Positions 38,104-51,800 of a DNA stretch of 64,000 nucleotides are shown piece after piece. Each line of letters starts with the position of its first letter. The first letter of the stretch is position 1. The DNA lies in NCBI GenBank assembly GCA_036897095.1, contig JAYMSP010000077.1:1-64000 (forward strand), written 5' to 3'. A program made the translations under genes and the position numbers. The notes under the pieces are model-generated. The model saw only the letters and a program-made list of their open reading frames with translations. It was not told the DNA's origin and did not search any database. The stretch is from Plantago elongata (lineage: Eukaryota; Streptophyta; Magnoliopsida; Lamiales; Plantaginaceae).

Positions 38104-40574
38104 ACACTTTGACTTGTGAGCTGGTCCAATTTTATTGCTCAAAATTTAAAAACTAAGGACCATACTCACAACTTGCAAATTTAAAACAACTAAAATGATG
38201 CGAGCAAAGAGCATAATCTTTTCTACATTGTGCGACTATATCTACTTACAGTATGTATTAGTAAGTGCAAAATATTCACCCGGAGCGTAATGTGGTTAAT
38301 TTAAAGAGTCAGGTTACTTTCACTGTTTTACATGGCTTTTACGCTAAATTATGGGTATACGGAGGAATTAAAACTTATAATTACGAAAGTTAAGCTTGAA
38401 TACATGGATTTTTTTAATGGAATTCGACTATATTTTGTGTTTAATTTTGTCAAAAATGTTACCCGCCTATGAGTAACCTTAAGTTCTCTTGGTGGTGTTC
38501 GTAGAACTGGCGAGAAGCCCACTATTTCCTGGGTTTGCATAAGTTGGCAAAGTAATGGGCCTTATAAATCTGTTAGCGTGACCAGGGTTGGGCTTATCAA
38601 TGGGCACAAAATCGTGAAATAATCAACTGACCAAAAAGTATAGATTTCAAACATGTACTTTCCACTTTTTAACCGGTCCATCACCTCATAACTTTAAAAT
38701 TAATTATTAACATAAAATATTACTACACTGGTGAAAACCTTTAAACATTTATTTGAACTAATTTTAACCAAGTATTGTTCAAATATATATCCCGTGAGTA
38801 GTAAAACTGAAGTTTGAAATTAAATAAAAGAGTTGATGGATAATGGATTGGTATCCCTCTAGAGTTCAGGTGCCTAGTCAATGATGCAATTGGAAATGAC
38901 AGGATTTCTATGCAGAGGGAAACATATCAATTTACAAAATTATATGGACGGATTGGTATAGAATTTGAGTGGTCATTTTCATTTGAAATTGAGAATTTTA
39001 CAAAATGTTCTATTTGAGTGGGGAGAAGGTCACTACGACAAGATAACAAACAGGACCTAACTGTTTGATTTTCTTTAGCATTTTATGATTTTATCTCACA
39101 CCATTTTTTATCCTTTTTCATTTCACCATCGACTTTAATATCAAACCATATAGTCATACCAGTAAAAATAAATCATGTATAAATTTCAGTTTTTCTTTTC
39201 TTGGATGTGCTATGGAAAACATAAGGAGTGCACAAATCTCTAATTTAAAAAACAAACAGCATATTCTTAAAGTGAATAAAATTAGAAAACAAATCAGAAT
39301 TCAGATGTAAGTAATAAACCAAAATTAAGCTTGAAATTTGAAATGTAAGTGACAGACCTGCTGTGATAAACAGAAACAGCTCATTTCAGGTGATGAAAAA
39401 CTTGGCAGGCCACACAAGTTTAGGTGGTAAAAGTTTTTGGTTAAAAGTGGCAATCAAACAACGACATTGGCACACTGCAAATACATAAATGGATGGAGAG
39501 AATAAAGTAAAAAACATAAACTCGAGTAAATGTAGCTACGAGTACGTAAAAAGACGTAAATGGGTCTCATGTCATGACTTATCAGCCTTCAGTTTTTAAA
39601 GTTCAACTATAACTAATTTTGTTTCTAATTAAAAATTTATCATTAATTTTGATAATAATTATTTTTTAAATACAATATTAATAAAATTTACTATAAATAT
39701 TATTAATATAAAATTTTATTATATAATCTTATTAAATTCTTTTATCATAATATTTTAAAAGTTAATTACAGTTATTAATCATCATAATAAAAGAGGAATG
39801 ATCTTTAAAAAAATAAAAAATGTATATCTAATAGGATTATCTACTTGTCAGATAAGAAGAAAAGGGATAATTAATTTTAAATATTGATTATAATTTATAA
39901 AATATGTAAAATTTTATTCGTTAATCTAATTATTGTTATCTTATTAAAAGTTTGACCTGAAATTTGAAATCTAAATTAATCACCAACAATAACTATTTCA
40001 ACCTTGTGATAATCGAAGATAACAATATACACGCTGCTGAAAAGTTGATTGAGCACGTCCGTTAGTCTAACGCATTAACACATTTTCTCAATCATATACA
40101 TGTCTAAAAATTAATCAACACATTAACACATTCATATGAAGAAATACAAATTAAAATTTGATGCGAATCATTCTTTCCAAATCAGTTTAATTATTTCCAT
40201 TTAGTTTGCCAACATAAATGCTCATATCTTTTAATACATCTACCACTTAAATTTATCGAACTATTAAACAATCACCACTAATAATTAATTCAACTTACAC
40301 ATATTATTACCATCTTAGTAAAACGTTTCGTCTCACCTATACACGCTCCATTCCACGTTTTAATAGTCGGAACAAATAAAAATTACAACGGAAAATTTAG
40401 ATAGAATTAGATAGAAAGTGAGCTTATTCCTAGTCAATCTAAATGAATTTGTTTCGTTGCTATTCTATGTGACTTTTACAGTTTCTTTCTTACACATAAA
40501 TAGGTCTCTTGTTGTGTTAAAAGAAGTAGCATACTAAAATACTTGAATATAACATTCATTTGTTGGAATTTTCG
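38104..40574. other. AT-rich spacer, no gene
   Basis: Low-complexity AT-rich sequence, especially 39590-39990. No ORF with family similarity and no RNA gene seen. Confidence 0.5.
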
Positions 40575-41157
40575 AAAAATACAATGAATTATCAATCGTG
40601 CAACGTTCATCGATGTTCGACGATATCCTTAACGGCACGTCCCATCAGGTCGAATTTGAGGTGAATGGCCATCAATACACCATGCCATACTATCTAACCG
40701 ATGTGATATACCCACAATGGGCTACGTTTGTTCTTGCACCCCGAATCCGGTTACTCACAAACAACGCAAGTTCTCCGAGCTTCAAGAGTCATGCCGCAAA
40801 GATGTGGAACGTGCTTTCGGAGTTATGCAAGAACGGATTGCAATTATACAAAATCCGGCACTTGCGCACAACAAAAATATTCTCAGCAAGATTATGAATT
40901 GTTGCATAACACTCCACAATATGATAGTTGAAGATGATCGCCACAAATGCCTAAACTATGATGAAGAAATTGAACAGCTCGAACAAGATACGCGTGAGCA
41001 TGTGCCGAATCTCATTGATGGAGTTCGTATCCGTCGGGGACCGTCCACAATAAATACTATCTCGAAATATATGACCAATTTACGCCGGATGCATAGTTTA
41101 ATCACGCACATCCAACTAACAAACGACTTAATGGAACATATTTGGAGTCTACAGTGA
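40575..41157 (+). mobile_element. PIF/Harbinger transposase remnant
   Basis: C-terminal part of a Harbinger DDE transposase in two frames. The first frame has VQRSSMFDDILNG, VEFEVNGHQYTMPYYLTD and IYPQWATFV. The second resumes at KQRKFSELQESCRKDVERAF and runs through NCCITLHNMIVEDDRHK to a natural stop after MEHIWSLQ. The switch of frame near 40735-40775 and the absence of the N-terminal catalytic region and of the accompanying Myb-like ORF show a truncated, dead DNA transposon. Terminal inverted repeats were not located. Confidence 0.88.
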
Positions 41158-42530
41158 AGATGAGTCTTCTCCAGTCGGGATTGTGTGATGTCTGTTTTTT
41201 GAATTTTATCTTCGTTCGATTTTAATTTTCCGCACTATGTTCTAATATATTTCTGGTTTATTCTATCTCAGTAAATTATAAAACATCTTCAATAAAATGT
41301 AATTTGATTAATTTCAACTTAACAATTTTATGATATGTATATTAAAATTTAAAGGAAAATGACGTGACATTCACGACGTGACGACGACAACGAAGTGGTC
41401 GTCGTGGAGATAATTTTACACATAAGACAGCAAGGAAATAATAAAGAGTATCATCAGAAAAAGGAATCGCACATGTTGCTGCAGTAGTGCTATTTTTGAG
41501 CTATACATACACATACTCACTGCGAGCTTAAACCCACCAAAAACCTCACTCACCAACAGACTCTTTCTCTCTCTGTCTTTCACCCGTACTCTGATATTTT
41601 CGCTCGACTTCTCGGTATACTACATTTTCTCTTCAGCTTCCTAGCTTTCGTTTTTGCTAAACGAACTTCTGTTTCTGCATTTTTCTGGTGCGATTCTGTG
41701 TCTGTTCTTCGTTTTCGTAATCAGTTTCTGATTTCGTTTTATAAGAAAATCTGGTTTCCTGGTTGAGTAAAAATGGCGAATGAAAGGATTTACAGGCGTT
41801 TTTCCGTTTTGTTTTTGGTGAACTATCTGCATCTGGTTGTTTATTTTCTTCCATGTTCAAAACATAAGTACACCAAAATCTCTCGTCTCTCTGTTTCTTC
41901 TTAACAGAGCATTTCGTTTTCTCCGATTTGAAGTTTCTGGAGAATACATTTCCTGTTGAGTTACTGGCCTTTGATTCTCTGTTTATGAATTTTCAACACA
42001 AAATATGGCTTCTATTGGTTTGAAGTTTGATATCTCTGATTTTGTTTTTTGACTCTTTTGATTATGAACCGTCAAGAAACAAATATGCTATATGTTGCCC
42101 TTTTTTGTCTTGTGTTTTGAATTTTATCAAGTTGTTTAGTCCTTAAGGCGAATTTAATGATTTATTAGGTCGAATGTTAATTTTGTTAAGAAAATATATC
42201 ATAGATTTGTCGAAAATCTGATAATCTATAGTATAGTAAGTAGTTTACTAATGACCAGAAAACACAAAATAGGTCTATTAAATTTTACTAGAGCCCTTAA
42301 TTGCAAAAACTTTTTAAGCCGACATAATTGCTGGATAATAGTGTTGTACGATTTTAACTTTGTTTCTGCTACTTGTAAGCTTTATAGATCTGTTTTCTGA
42401 ACAATTTTGTGTTGATTGATTTTTTAGTCCTTGTGAGTTTGCGTAGACGTTATATGGCTTGCTGATACTTGTTCCTTGTTTGTTTAGTAGTAGTAAACGA
42501 TTGGCTGAGAGTTCAAAGGTTGGTTCTAAG
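41158..42530. other. Promoter and 5' leader of the first AGO gene
   Basis: A hairpin-forming segment at about 41365-41405 (CACGACG...CGTCGTG words around AACGAAGTGG) lies in the promoter zone. From about 41560 the sequence becomes CT-rich (CTCTTTCTCTCTCTGTC), typical of a leader. A leader intron with acceptor TTTGTTTAG at about 42486 is likely, because the paralogue has an acceptor at the matching place (48845). The donor was not fixed. Confidence 0.45.
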
Positions 42531-45500
42531 ATGGCAGAACGGGTTCCCATGGCGAGACCGGGGCTTGGAACGAAAGGGCAGAGCATATCGCTTCTGTCGA
42601 ATCACTTCAAAGTCACTGTTGGCAGGACTGACTGTCACTTTTATCAGTACAGTGTAAGAATTTTGCATGAGCATTAATGAGTGAGTTGTTGTGATATAGC
42701 TAGGAACTGGTTTGGAGTATAATAATCTGGTGTTGATGTTGATTCTCGTATGTGTAGGTTTCGCTTAATTACGAGGATGGGACACCTGTTGACGCGAAGG
42801 GAGTTGGAAGGACGGTGTTGGATAAGCTTCATGAAACTTACTCTACTGAACTTGCTGGAATGGACTTTGCTTATGATGGAGAGAAGACCTTGTTTACGAT
42901 TGGCGCTTTGCCTCAGACTAAGCTGGAGTTCAAAGTGATTTTGGAGGACCGGCCATTGCATAGGTACATTTTGTTCCTGATTTATGTAGTTTTGTTGAAC
43001 CTGATGAGTTTTTTTTGCTAGTTTTCATGTCTGCGGAACTCTGTGAAACGATTTAATTGCAGGAAAGGTAGCCCTGGGGCTGATCATGGCAGTCCAAGTG
43101 AAAGTGACAGGAAGAGGTCACGCCGGCAGGCTCACATGAAGACCTATGTTGTTGCTATCAAATATGCTACAAAGATTCCCATCATGGCCATCGCCAATGC
43201 TATTCGTGGCCAAGACTCAGAGCAATTTCAAGAGGCGGTTAGAGTGCTTGATGTCATATTGAGGCAGCATGCTTCAAAACAGTAAGGGATTCCATTCTCT
43301 TATGTTTTTAGTTTAGATTGTTTTTGGACTTTGCAAATGATTTCTAACTAACTAACTATTCTTTGTGTGCAGGGGTTGCCTCCTAGTTCGACAGTCGTTT
43401 TTCCACAACCAGCCTGCTAACTTCATTCCACTAGGTGGCGGAATAAATGCTTGCCGAGGAATTCACTCAAGTTTTAGAGCCACACAGAGCGGCCTTTCCC
43501 TCAATATGGGTATATGTTAATTTATTTTGATAAATGCACTTACATTGTCACATACACATCACTGAATCTGAGTTTATAATTCACAGATGTCACCACTACA
43601 ATGACTATCAAGCCTGGTCCTGTGGTGGACTTTCTTATGGAGAACCAATCTGCTAGGCATCCTAATGACATTAACTGGGACAAGGTAATCATTGACTCAC
43701 ATATTTAATTTGCTTGTGAAGTTTGTACTGTTATGTTATTGTTCGGTTAGATAAGAAACTGACTATCTTCTTACTGAGCAGGCTAAAAGGATATTAAAGA
43801 ATCTGCGGGTCAAGGCTGTCAACACTAATCTTGAGTACAAAATCAGGGGTTTAAGTGATCAAATATGCAGCAGGCAGACGTAAGTCAAGTTATACTACTA
43901 TTCATCTTTCTCAGGACTTAAAACTTGCAGCCAAATTTAACATAATAATAATTTCATGCTGTAGGTTCTCGATGAGACGTAGAACTGGAGCCAATGATGG
44001 AAAAGAAGTTGAACTGACCGTGTTTGAGTATTTTGAACGTGATCGCAACATAAAGTTGAAGTATTCTGGAGACTTCCCCTGCATAGATGTTGGAAAGCCA
44101 AAGAGACCAACTTACATTCCTATTGAGGTAGTAATTTAAATTGAATACTTGATGTTCTCTTATCTTATTATATATTTCAACATGGTTAACACTGTGCTAA
44201 TGCATTTTCCATCTCCGTGCTTAGTTGTGTTCACTTGTTTCTTTGCAACGCTACACAAAAGCAATGACCAATCTGCAGAGGGCTGCACTGGTTGAAAAAT
44301 CTAGGCAGAAGCCACAGGAAAGGATGGGAGTGTTGAAACAAGTGAGTTCATGACTAGAATACACATTCCTGCTCCTTTGATGCGTTTTAAATTTACACGT
44401 TTACTACAATGTATGATCCTGAATGCAGGCATTTAATAGCAGCCAATACGAGGCTAACCCTCTTCTTGGATCTGCTGGTGTTGCAATCAGCAGGGAGTTT
44501 ACTAGAGTTGATGGCCGTGTACTGACTGCCCCACAGGTATTTTCTTTACCAAAGTTTCACAAGCTTGTACCATTTGATGATCTTCTGTTAAACAAAGATG
44601 CTGGTTACTAATTACAGCTGAAAGTGGGTGGAGGAGACAACATCGTCCCTCGCAATGGAAGATGGAATTTTAATAGCAAGGTATGAATCACAAACTGTTT
44701 ATGTTTTTTACATTTGAGAAATTTAGCATTTAGGAATAACATGAACTCCTATTTTTTAACAGAGACTGATTGATCCTTTCCGGATTCAACGCTGGGCTGT
44801 TGTGAACTTCTCTGCCCGTTGCGACATGAGAAGATTGTCTGGAGATTTGGTTAGGTGTGCACAAATGAAGGGAATGGTTAGAGTCTAATTTGAGCATATG
44901 AACATTACATTGAGATATTACAAGTTTTGTACTATGTTCATCTTCTGAGATTACATTTCTTATATCTGTTTATGAAGGCAATAGATGCACCATTTTGTAC
45001 GATTGATGAAAGTCCCCAAGTTAGGCGAAGTACCCCTCTAAACAGGGTTCAAGATATGATTCGACAGATAAGAGAAAAACTACCTGGGCCTCCTCAGTTT
45101 CTATTGTGCATTTTGCCTGATAGAAAAAATTCAGAATTATATGGTTATACTCTGATTTCATTTCCAAGTTCCAAGTGGACTTCGCTTTGTTTTCTTCATG
45201 TTTCTTCCATAGTTGCTTACTTCCTTTCATGTTCTGTTTTCAATTTTACGAAGGCCCTTGGAAGCGAGCGAATCTTTCAGAAATTGGAATACCCACACAA
45301 TGCATGTCGCCACCTCCCAATGTAAAGGACCAATATCTGACAAACTTGCTTCTGAAGATAAACTCCAAGGCAAGTTCATGTGCAACTCACCTGCCATTCT
45401 TAACCTATTTTGTCAATGGTTTTAATGGTATAGATGTCTAATTTTGCAGCTTGGTGGAATAAACTCGTTGCTGGCCCTTGAGCAATCCTATACTATTCCT

Positions 45501-47280
45501 ATGGTTTCAAAAGTTCCAACACTAATTATTGGAATGGATGTCTCTCATGGCTCACCTGGTCGTACTGATGTTCCCTCTGTTGCAGCGGTATTATAATTTT
45601 ACATCTGTTGATCAACTTCCATCTGCTTTTGGCGTATATGTTGTGAATCAATTTTATCTGTTTTTGTTTTTCTTTCAATTTTAGGTGGTTAATTCTAGGC
45701 AGTGGCCTTTGATCTCTCGCTATCGCGCTACAGTTCGAACACAGCCACCAAAAACAGAAATGATTGATAATCTATTTAGCGTGGTAGATGGCAAAGATGA
45801 AGGAATTGTCAGGTTATTTGATTCATCATTTGTGCTTCTATTTTATATATATTCGTATCAGTGGATCTTCATGATTCATACTTCACTACAAGTGAAATAT
45901 TAGGATGATTCTCAATGGAACATTGTACTCATCTTGCAGGGAACTTTTAGAAGACTTCTACAAAAGCACCAAGCAGCAAATCAAACCAGAACACATAATC
46001 ATATTCAGGTACTGTTTTGTTAATTTATTTTCCTCTAGATTACGTAGATGTGAATTTCTTTGTTTGAATATATTGGAATATTTGTTCTTTGTAGGGATGG
46101 GGTCAGTGAGGGCCAGTTTAAACAAGTCCTTAACATTGAGCTGGATCAGATTATAAAGGTATATCTTACGGCCGACTGCAAAACAGATTTTATATCCATT
46201 TAACAGTATAATTTAAGGCCCTTTTCTATATTCTATTCTCATTTTTCATGATTTCTATTGCTTATTATGACTTCAGGCTTGCAAATTCATGGATCCATCA
46301 TGGAATCCTAAGTTTAGTTTAATTGTAGCTCAAAAGAACCATCACACTAAGTTCTTCCAGCCTAATTCTCAGGACAATGTTCCCCCAGGTTCGCTTGATA
46401 TTTATTTGTGTATATACTTGTCTGGAGAACAACATTAGCTTCATTTAATAACATCTTGGTCATTTATACATTTAGGTACTGTGGTTGATAATGGAGTCTG
46501 TCATCCTAAGAACTATGATTTCTATATGTGCTCCCAAGCTGGGATGATTGTAAGTTTTGAGGCTTTACACTGAGTTATATTTGTACTGGAAAAATAAAGC
46601 TATTGCACATAATCTTAATTGTTTGCAATTGCATTAAATTATCATTTCGACTGTGTTCAGGGAACAACTAGACCAACTCACTATCACGTTCTACATGATG
46701 AAATTGGGTTCTCCCCAGATGACTTGCAGGCTCTTGTTCACTCCTTGTCCTATGTGTAAGAACATGATTCATATATTCTCCACTCAATTCCAAATATGTG
46801 AGATCTCACTTATTGAAAGTCTACTTTATTAACGGTATACATTTTTTATCTACCAGCTATCAGAGGAGCACAACAGCCATCTCAGTAGGTAATATCTGTT
46901 CTTTGGACTTGATGTCTTTGCTTGTACTGTAGTACAGTACTAGTTAGCCTTTCAAGCACAATATATATAGCATATTAGCATGCTTGAGTTACCTGCTTGT
47001 TAGAGATTCAGGATTTTAAACTACTGTTGTTAGTGAACTTGTCATCACTGTCAAATGATATTGCCATGTTTCTTCATACAATCATCTGACCGGAACCTGT
47101 TTTTGTGCAGTTGCTCCAATCTGCTATGCTCATCTGGCTGCTGCACAGATGTCACAATTCATCAAGTTTGAAGACTCATCAGACCGTGCATCTAGCGTAG
47201 GAGGGGAAAGGAATGTTCCGGCAGTGCCCCAACTACCAAAGCTGCACGATAGAGTCAGCAGCTCGATGTTTTTCTGTTAG
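42531..47280 (+). CDS. AGO4-clade Argonaute, copy A
   Basis: Argonaute of the AGO4/6/9 clade, which binds 24-nt siRNAs and directs DNA methylation in the nucleus. Twenty-two exons give 869 aa: 42531-42653, 42758-42963, 43063-43281, 43373-43509, 43587-43684, 43782-43879, 43965-44127, 44225-44341, 44429-44536, 44618-44680, 44763-44876, 44978-45143, 45254-45369, 45450-45587, 45685-45812, 45940-46008, 46095-46158, 46277-46388, 46476-46549, 46661-46755, 46857-46888, 47111-47280. The N domain starts SLLSNHFKVTV; DUF1785 and PAZ follow; PIWI carries [23 protein letters not shown] and [11 protein letters not shown], so the catalytic Asp-Asp-His set is present. It ends SSMFFC as AGO4 proteins do. The Pro-rich N-terminal extension of Arabidopsis AGO4 is missing. 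The intron after 45369 is GC-AG. The ATG at 42531 was chosen because the position matching the paralogue's start reads TTG (42501). Confidence 0.93.
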
Positions 47281-48558
47281 ATTGACATGGTGTCAATTTG
47301 TTTTCACTATATTATTGAAGGTTTAAAGGGCAATGGGATTGGAATCAGATTCTTATCACGGAGTTATCAGCCATTAAGTTTAGGTTGCCCTGAACTACTA
47401 TTTTTTAGCAGTGCAGATTTGGCAGGGTAAAAATGTGTTTGGCTTAAACTGGTAACAGAAAAAGATGAAGCATGTGAGAAATGTATCATCCAAAATTCCA
47501 AATGACCATACGGCCTCATTTATTCGACCAGTTATACTTACCATTTATTGGACCACATAACAATTCTATTCATCTTCTAACGCAAATTCAGATTGCTTTG
47601 TAACTTTATTTTTGTCAGTCAGGGCGAAAGAAAATCCCATTAACTTTTTTTAGCAATTTGAAAAAAAGTAAATACCTATTAAATGACTCTTTGTTGTAAA
47701 ATAAATTTATACATGGGTCAAAATATCTTGTTGAAAATAATTAGGATAAAAAAGAAAGAAAGAGATGCGAATTTAAACTATATATCTTGAAAAGATAATA
47801 AAGTATTTACACATTAATTATTGTTGGAGAAAATTCTAATTTTTTGTATTTTTTTCGTTGAAAGAGATGGCTAATTCATAATAGTTGATAAAATGTGGTT
47901 ACTTTTTTTTAAAAAAAATCATATTCGGATAAAAAGATGTATTGCAATAAATAATAGATAAATATTTATAATTTGTATAATAATTGACTAAGTGTTCATA
48001 AATCTAGTAATTATAAATTATGATTTAGTGGTTTAGCTTAAAATGGAGTTAAATTGCAAATAAATTTAATTAATACTAAGGGGTAATCCGTCCTTTATAT
48101 TGAATACGAAAGGGCAATTCAGAACGAATATATTAACACCGTTAATCATATTCATAAAAAGTTAGGGTAAAAGGATAAATTAAATCGTATAAATGTGTAA
48201 TCGCATTAAAAAATAATACGACCATGCAATCGAACTCTTTACGACAATTACCCGAATAACTAGTCGGTATTTTATCAACTACTAATTTGATAAGTTACTT
48301 TAAATGTAACCTGTTAAAGAAAAGTATGTAATGAGATTATTATTATGACTACTATTTCTATATTACAAGATTATATTTTGCACTTACCTGATTTATTAGT
48401 CATATATTTCAAAGTCTTACATCTTCTATTGGAAATTTGGAATATAAAACGTGCAGAGCTTTGTTGATCGTTTCGTTTGATATTTGTTCATTTACTCTAC
48501 CAAGACTTTCCACATAACCGACTGCCCCTCTGCTTTGAGTAAATTTTGCAGTTTACAG

Positions 48559-48611
<53 letters not shown>

Positions 48612-48871
48612 AATTATATAGAGCCTTAAGCTACAACAACAAAATATTATTACAAGCAGACTTGTGGTAAATCCGTTGAATTTTCTCAATTCGAGTTGAG
48701 TTTTGTTTTCGTTCATTTTCTTGTTTAATTGCCTCATGTTGATTTTTGTTTACATTAGCTGCTTTCAACGTTCATGGCTGAAAATTTTAATTTACAAATG
48801 TTCATGGTTTGAAATTGTTCTTGACTGTTTCTTGTACCTTAACAGGAGGGGCAAAAAGAAGGAGAAGAGCA
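47281..48871. other. Spacer between the two AGO genes
   Basis: Holds the 3' UTR of copy A, then a very AT-rich stretch with no ORF, then a TA microsatellite and the leader of copy B. A leader-intron acceptor TACCTTAACAG ends at 48845. No transposon ends were recognised between the copies. Confidence 0.5.
48565..48612. repeat. (TA)n microsatellite in the promoter of AGO copy B
   Basis: An almost unbroken run of TA/AT dinucleotides of about 45 bases, with one TT phase slip near 48600, about 260-300 bases before the start codon. Confidence 0.9.
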
Positions 48872-51800
48872 ATGGCTGAAAGCTCTAAGTCTAAGAGCAT
48901 GGAACGTGCTCTGATGGGGAGGCCGGGTTTGGGAATGGAAGGGACAAAAATATCGCTTCTATCGAATCATTTTGGTGTCAATGTTTCCAGAAACTATGGC
49001 CACTTTTATCAGTATGATGTAAGAATTCTGTTGTTGTACTGAATTGTTGAGCTGAGCTAGTTTCTTTAGTATTGCATCTAATGTTCATGATCTTTGTGTG
49101 GAGGTTTCATTTTATTACTCGGACATGACGCCTGCTGACGCAAAAGGGGTTGGTAGGAAAGTGTTGGATAAACTTCACGAGATATACTATGATGATCTTG
49201 CTCGTATGCACTTCGCCTATGATGGCGAGAAAACCTTGTTTACAATTGGTGCATTGCCACAGAACAAGGAGGAGTTTAATGTGACTGTGGAGGAACGTTC
49301 CTCAGTTAGGTACAACTCATGCTCGTTTATGATGTTTCCTGTCGAACATGATTGTTATTTGTCAGTTAAATGGAGCAAGAACATTGTTCTGAATCAGTAA
49401 TGACTTGAAGGGGTAAAGAAAGAACTTTTCTCTTTCTTCTATGGTAATTTAGCTACGATTCACGTACAGGAGAACTGGCACAGGGGCTGATGGTGGCAGT
49501 CCAAGAGGAAGCGATCGGAAGAGGTCGAGAAAAAATGCTCACATGAAGAATTACAGAGTTGAGATCAAATATACTACCAAGATTCCAATCATGGCCATTG
49601 CGGATGTCCTTCGTGGGCAAACACCAGAGCAGTTTCAACAGGCAAGTAGAGTGCTCGATGTCATATTGAGGCAGCACGCGTCAAAACAGTAAGGAATTTG
49701 ATTGTCCTTTTGTTTTCTGCCAGCTTAATTTAGACTAATTTTGATTTTGCAGTTTACTTCCTACCTTTTGTTCTGTTTGTTCTGTGCCTGCAGGGGTTGC
49801 CTTCTAGTTAAGCAGTCGTTTTTCCACAACCAGGTAAGGAATTTTGTTGACTTAGGGGGCGGTGCACAGGGCTGTCGAGGCATCTATTCGGGTTTTAGAG
49901 CCACACAGAATGGTCTTTCCTTGAACATGGGTATATACCAATCTATATTCAGATGAACATCGTTGCAGTTTTAGCAAAACACACCACTAACTTGGTACTG
50001 TGATTGTCAGACCTCACTACTACGATGACTGTCAGGCCAGGTCCTGCAATCGACTTTCTATGCGAGAATCAAAAAGTTGATCACCCTTCAAAAATTAACT
50101 GGAAGGAGGTAATCATTGTCTCACATTAACAATTCTTATGAAGTTAATAGTTTTATGTTACTGTTCAGAAGAAAACTGACATACAACTTATTGTACAGGC
50201 TGAAAAGACATTGAAGAATCTCATGATCGAGACTACGCATACAAAGCTTGAGTACAAAATCAGGGGTCTAACCAGAGAAATATGCCGGAGGCAGATGTAT
50301 GTTCCTGTAATTCACATGTACTATTATTTGTCAGGCTTCAAATTTTCGTCAAGTTTAATGATATAGTGTTTCTTTCATAGGTTCTCTATGAAAAACCGGT
50401 TGGGCGAACATGTTGAATTGACAGTATATGAATATTATGTAAACCATCGCAAAATGCCATTGCGAACATCTGGAAATTTTCCTTGCATAGATGTTGGAAA
50501 GCGAAAGAAGCCTGTTTACATTCCTATTGAGGTAGTAAAGTTAAAAAATGATTCTCTCCTGTTATATGCTATGTCTATATGTGTGCGCTGATGTAGTTTC
50601 TATTTACGTGCTTAGCTGTGCAATCTTGTTTCGTTGCAACGTTATACGAAAGCAATAACCAACCTACAAAGGGCTGCACTTGTCGAAAAATCTAGGCAAA
50701 AGCCTCAGGAAAGGATGCATGCATTGACGAATGTGAGTCAGTATTGAGTATTGAGTAACTAGAAGTTCCTGATTTTTGTGTGGTGTTAAGTCTTACAATA
50801 ATGATTTATCTGCCATGCAGGCGTTTAATGCAAGCAGATATGACACGAACCCTCTTCTTCAATCTCTTGGAGTTCAAATCACCAGCGAGTTTACTCGTGT
50901 TGAAGGCCGGATACTTAAAGCCCCAGAGGTATTCCATTACCAAAATTCTGTTCTGAGAACTGAGAAGCCATTTAATGACTTATGTTCCTTACGTACGTTA
51001 CTTCATTGCAGTTGAGAGTAGGAGGTAGTAATGTCTTCGTCCCTTCGAATGGAAAGTGGAACTTCAACAGCAAGGTATGATTTACTTTCTGTTAAAAAAA
51101 CATTGTTTGTATTTTACTTTCATGACTTGGAATGTTTTTTTGCAGACTCTGATACGGCCTGCCGGGCTTGAACGTTGGGCTATCGTGAACTTTTCTTCTC
51201 AATGTGATATGAGAAGATTGTCTGGCGATCTTATCAGATGTGGACGAGATAAGGGAATGGTTAGTACTACACGAGCGTATTCATATGCATTGAAAAGTAA
51301 CAAGGTCTGTGCTATGTTCATATTCTAAGACACTGTTTCTTTTTAACTGTATGAAGTCCATAGCTGCACCGCGTTATATGCTTTTAGAGAAGCCAGAATA
51401 TAGGCGAAAGTCCACACCTGAAAGGATCTACAAGATGATAGAGATGCTCGGCAAAGATCTTTCTAATTGGCTCCAGTTTCTGCTGTGCATTCTGCCTGAG
51501 AAAAAGAATTCAGTATTATATGGTTTAGATTCTTACACATTCTTTGTTCTTGCCTTTTTCTCTGTTAATTTTTTATAATGGTCTCCTCTACATTTATCTT
51601 GTTACATGTAAGGCCCATGGAAGCGAGCGATTCTATGTGATTTTGGAGTAGCTACACAGTGCCTTTCGCCGGCTCAAGCTCCAAACAATCAGTATCTAAC
51701 AAATTTGCTTCTAAAGATAAATGCCAAGGCAAGTTACGTTACTTGTCTATCTTTAACGGTGTAACATATGTTAGTAACTTCTGAGCAACGATTTTTTGTG

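Noticed and set aside
29107-41500. LTR retrotransposon in the 12-kb spacer
   Set aside because: I looked for reverse transcriptase, integrase or gag-like text and long direct terminal repeats and saw none; only DNA-transposon and SINE traces are supported.
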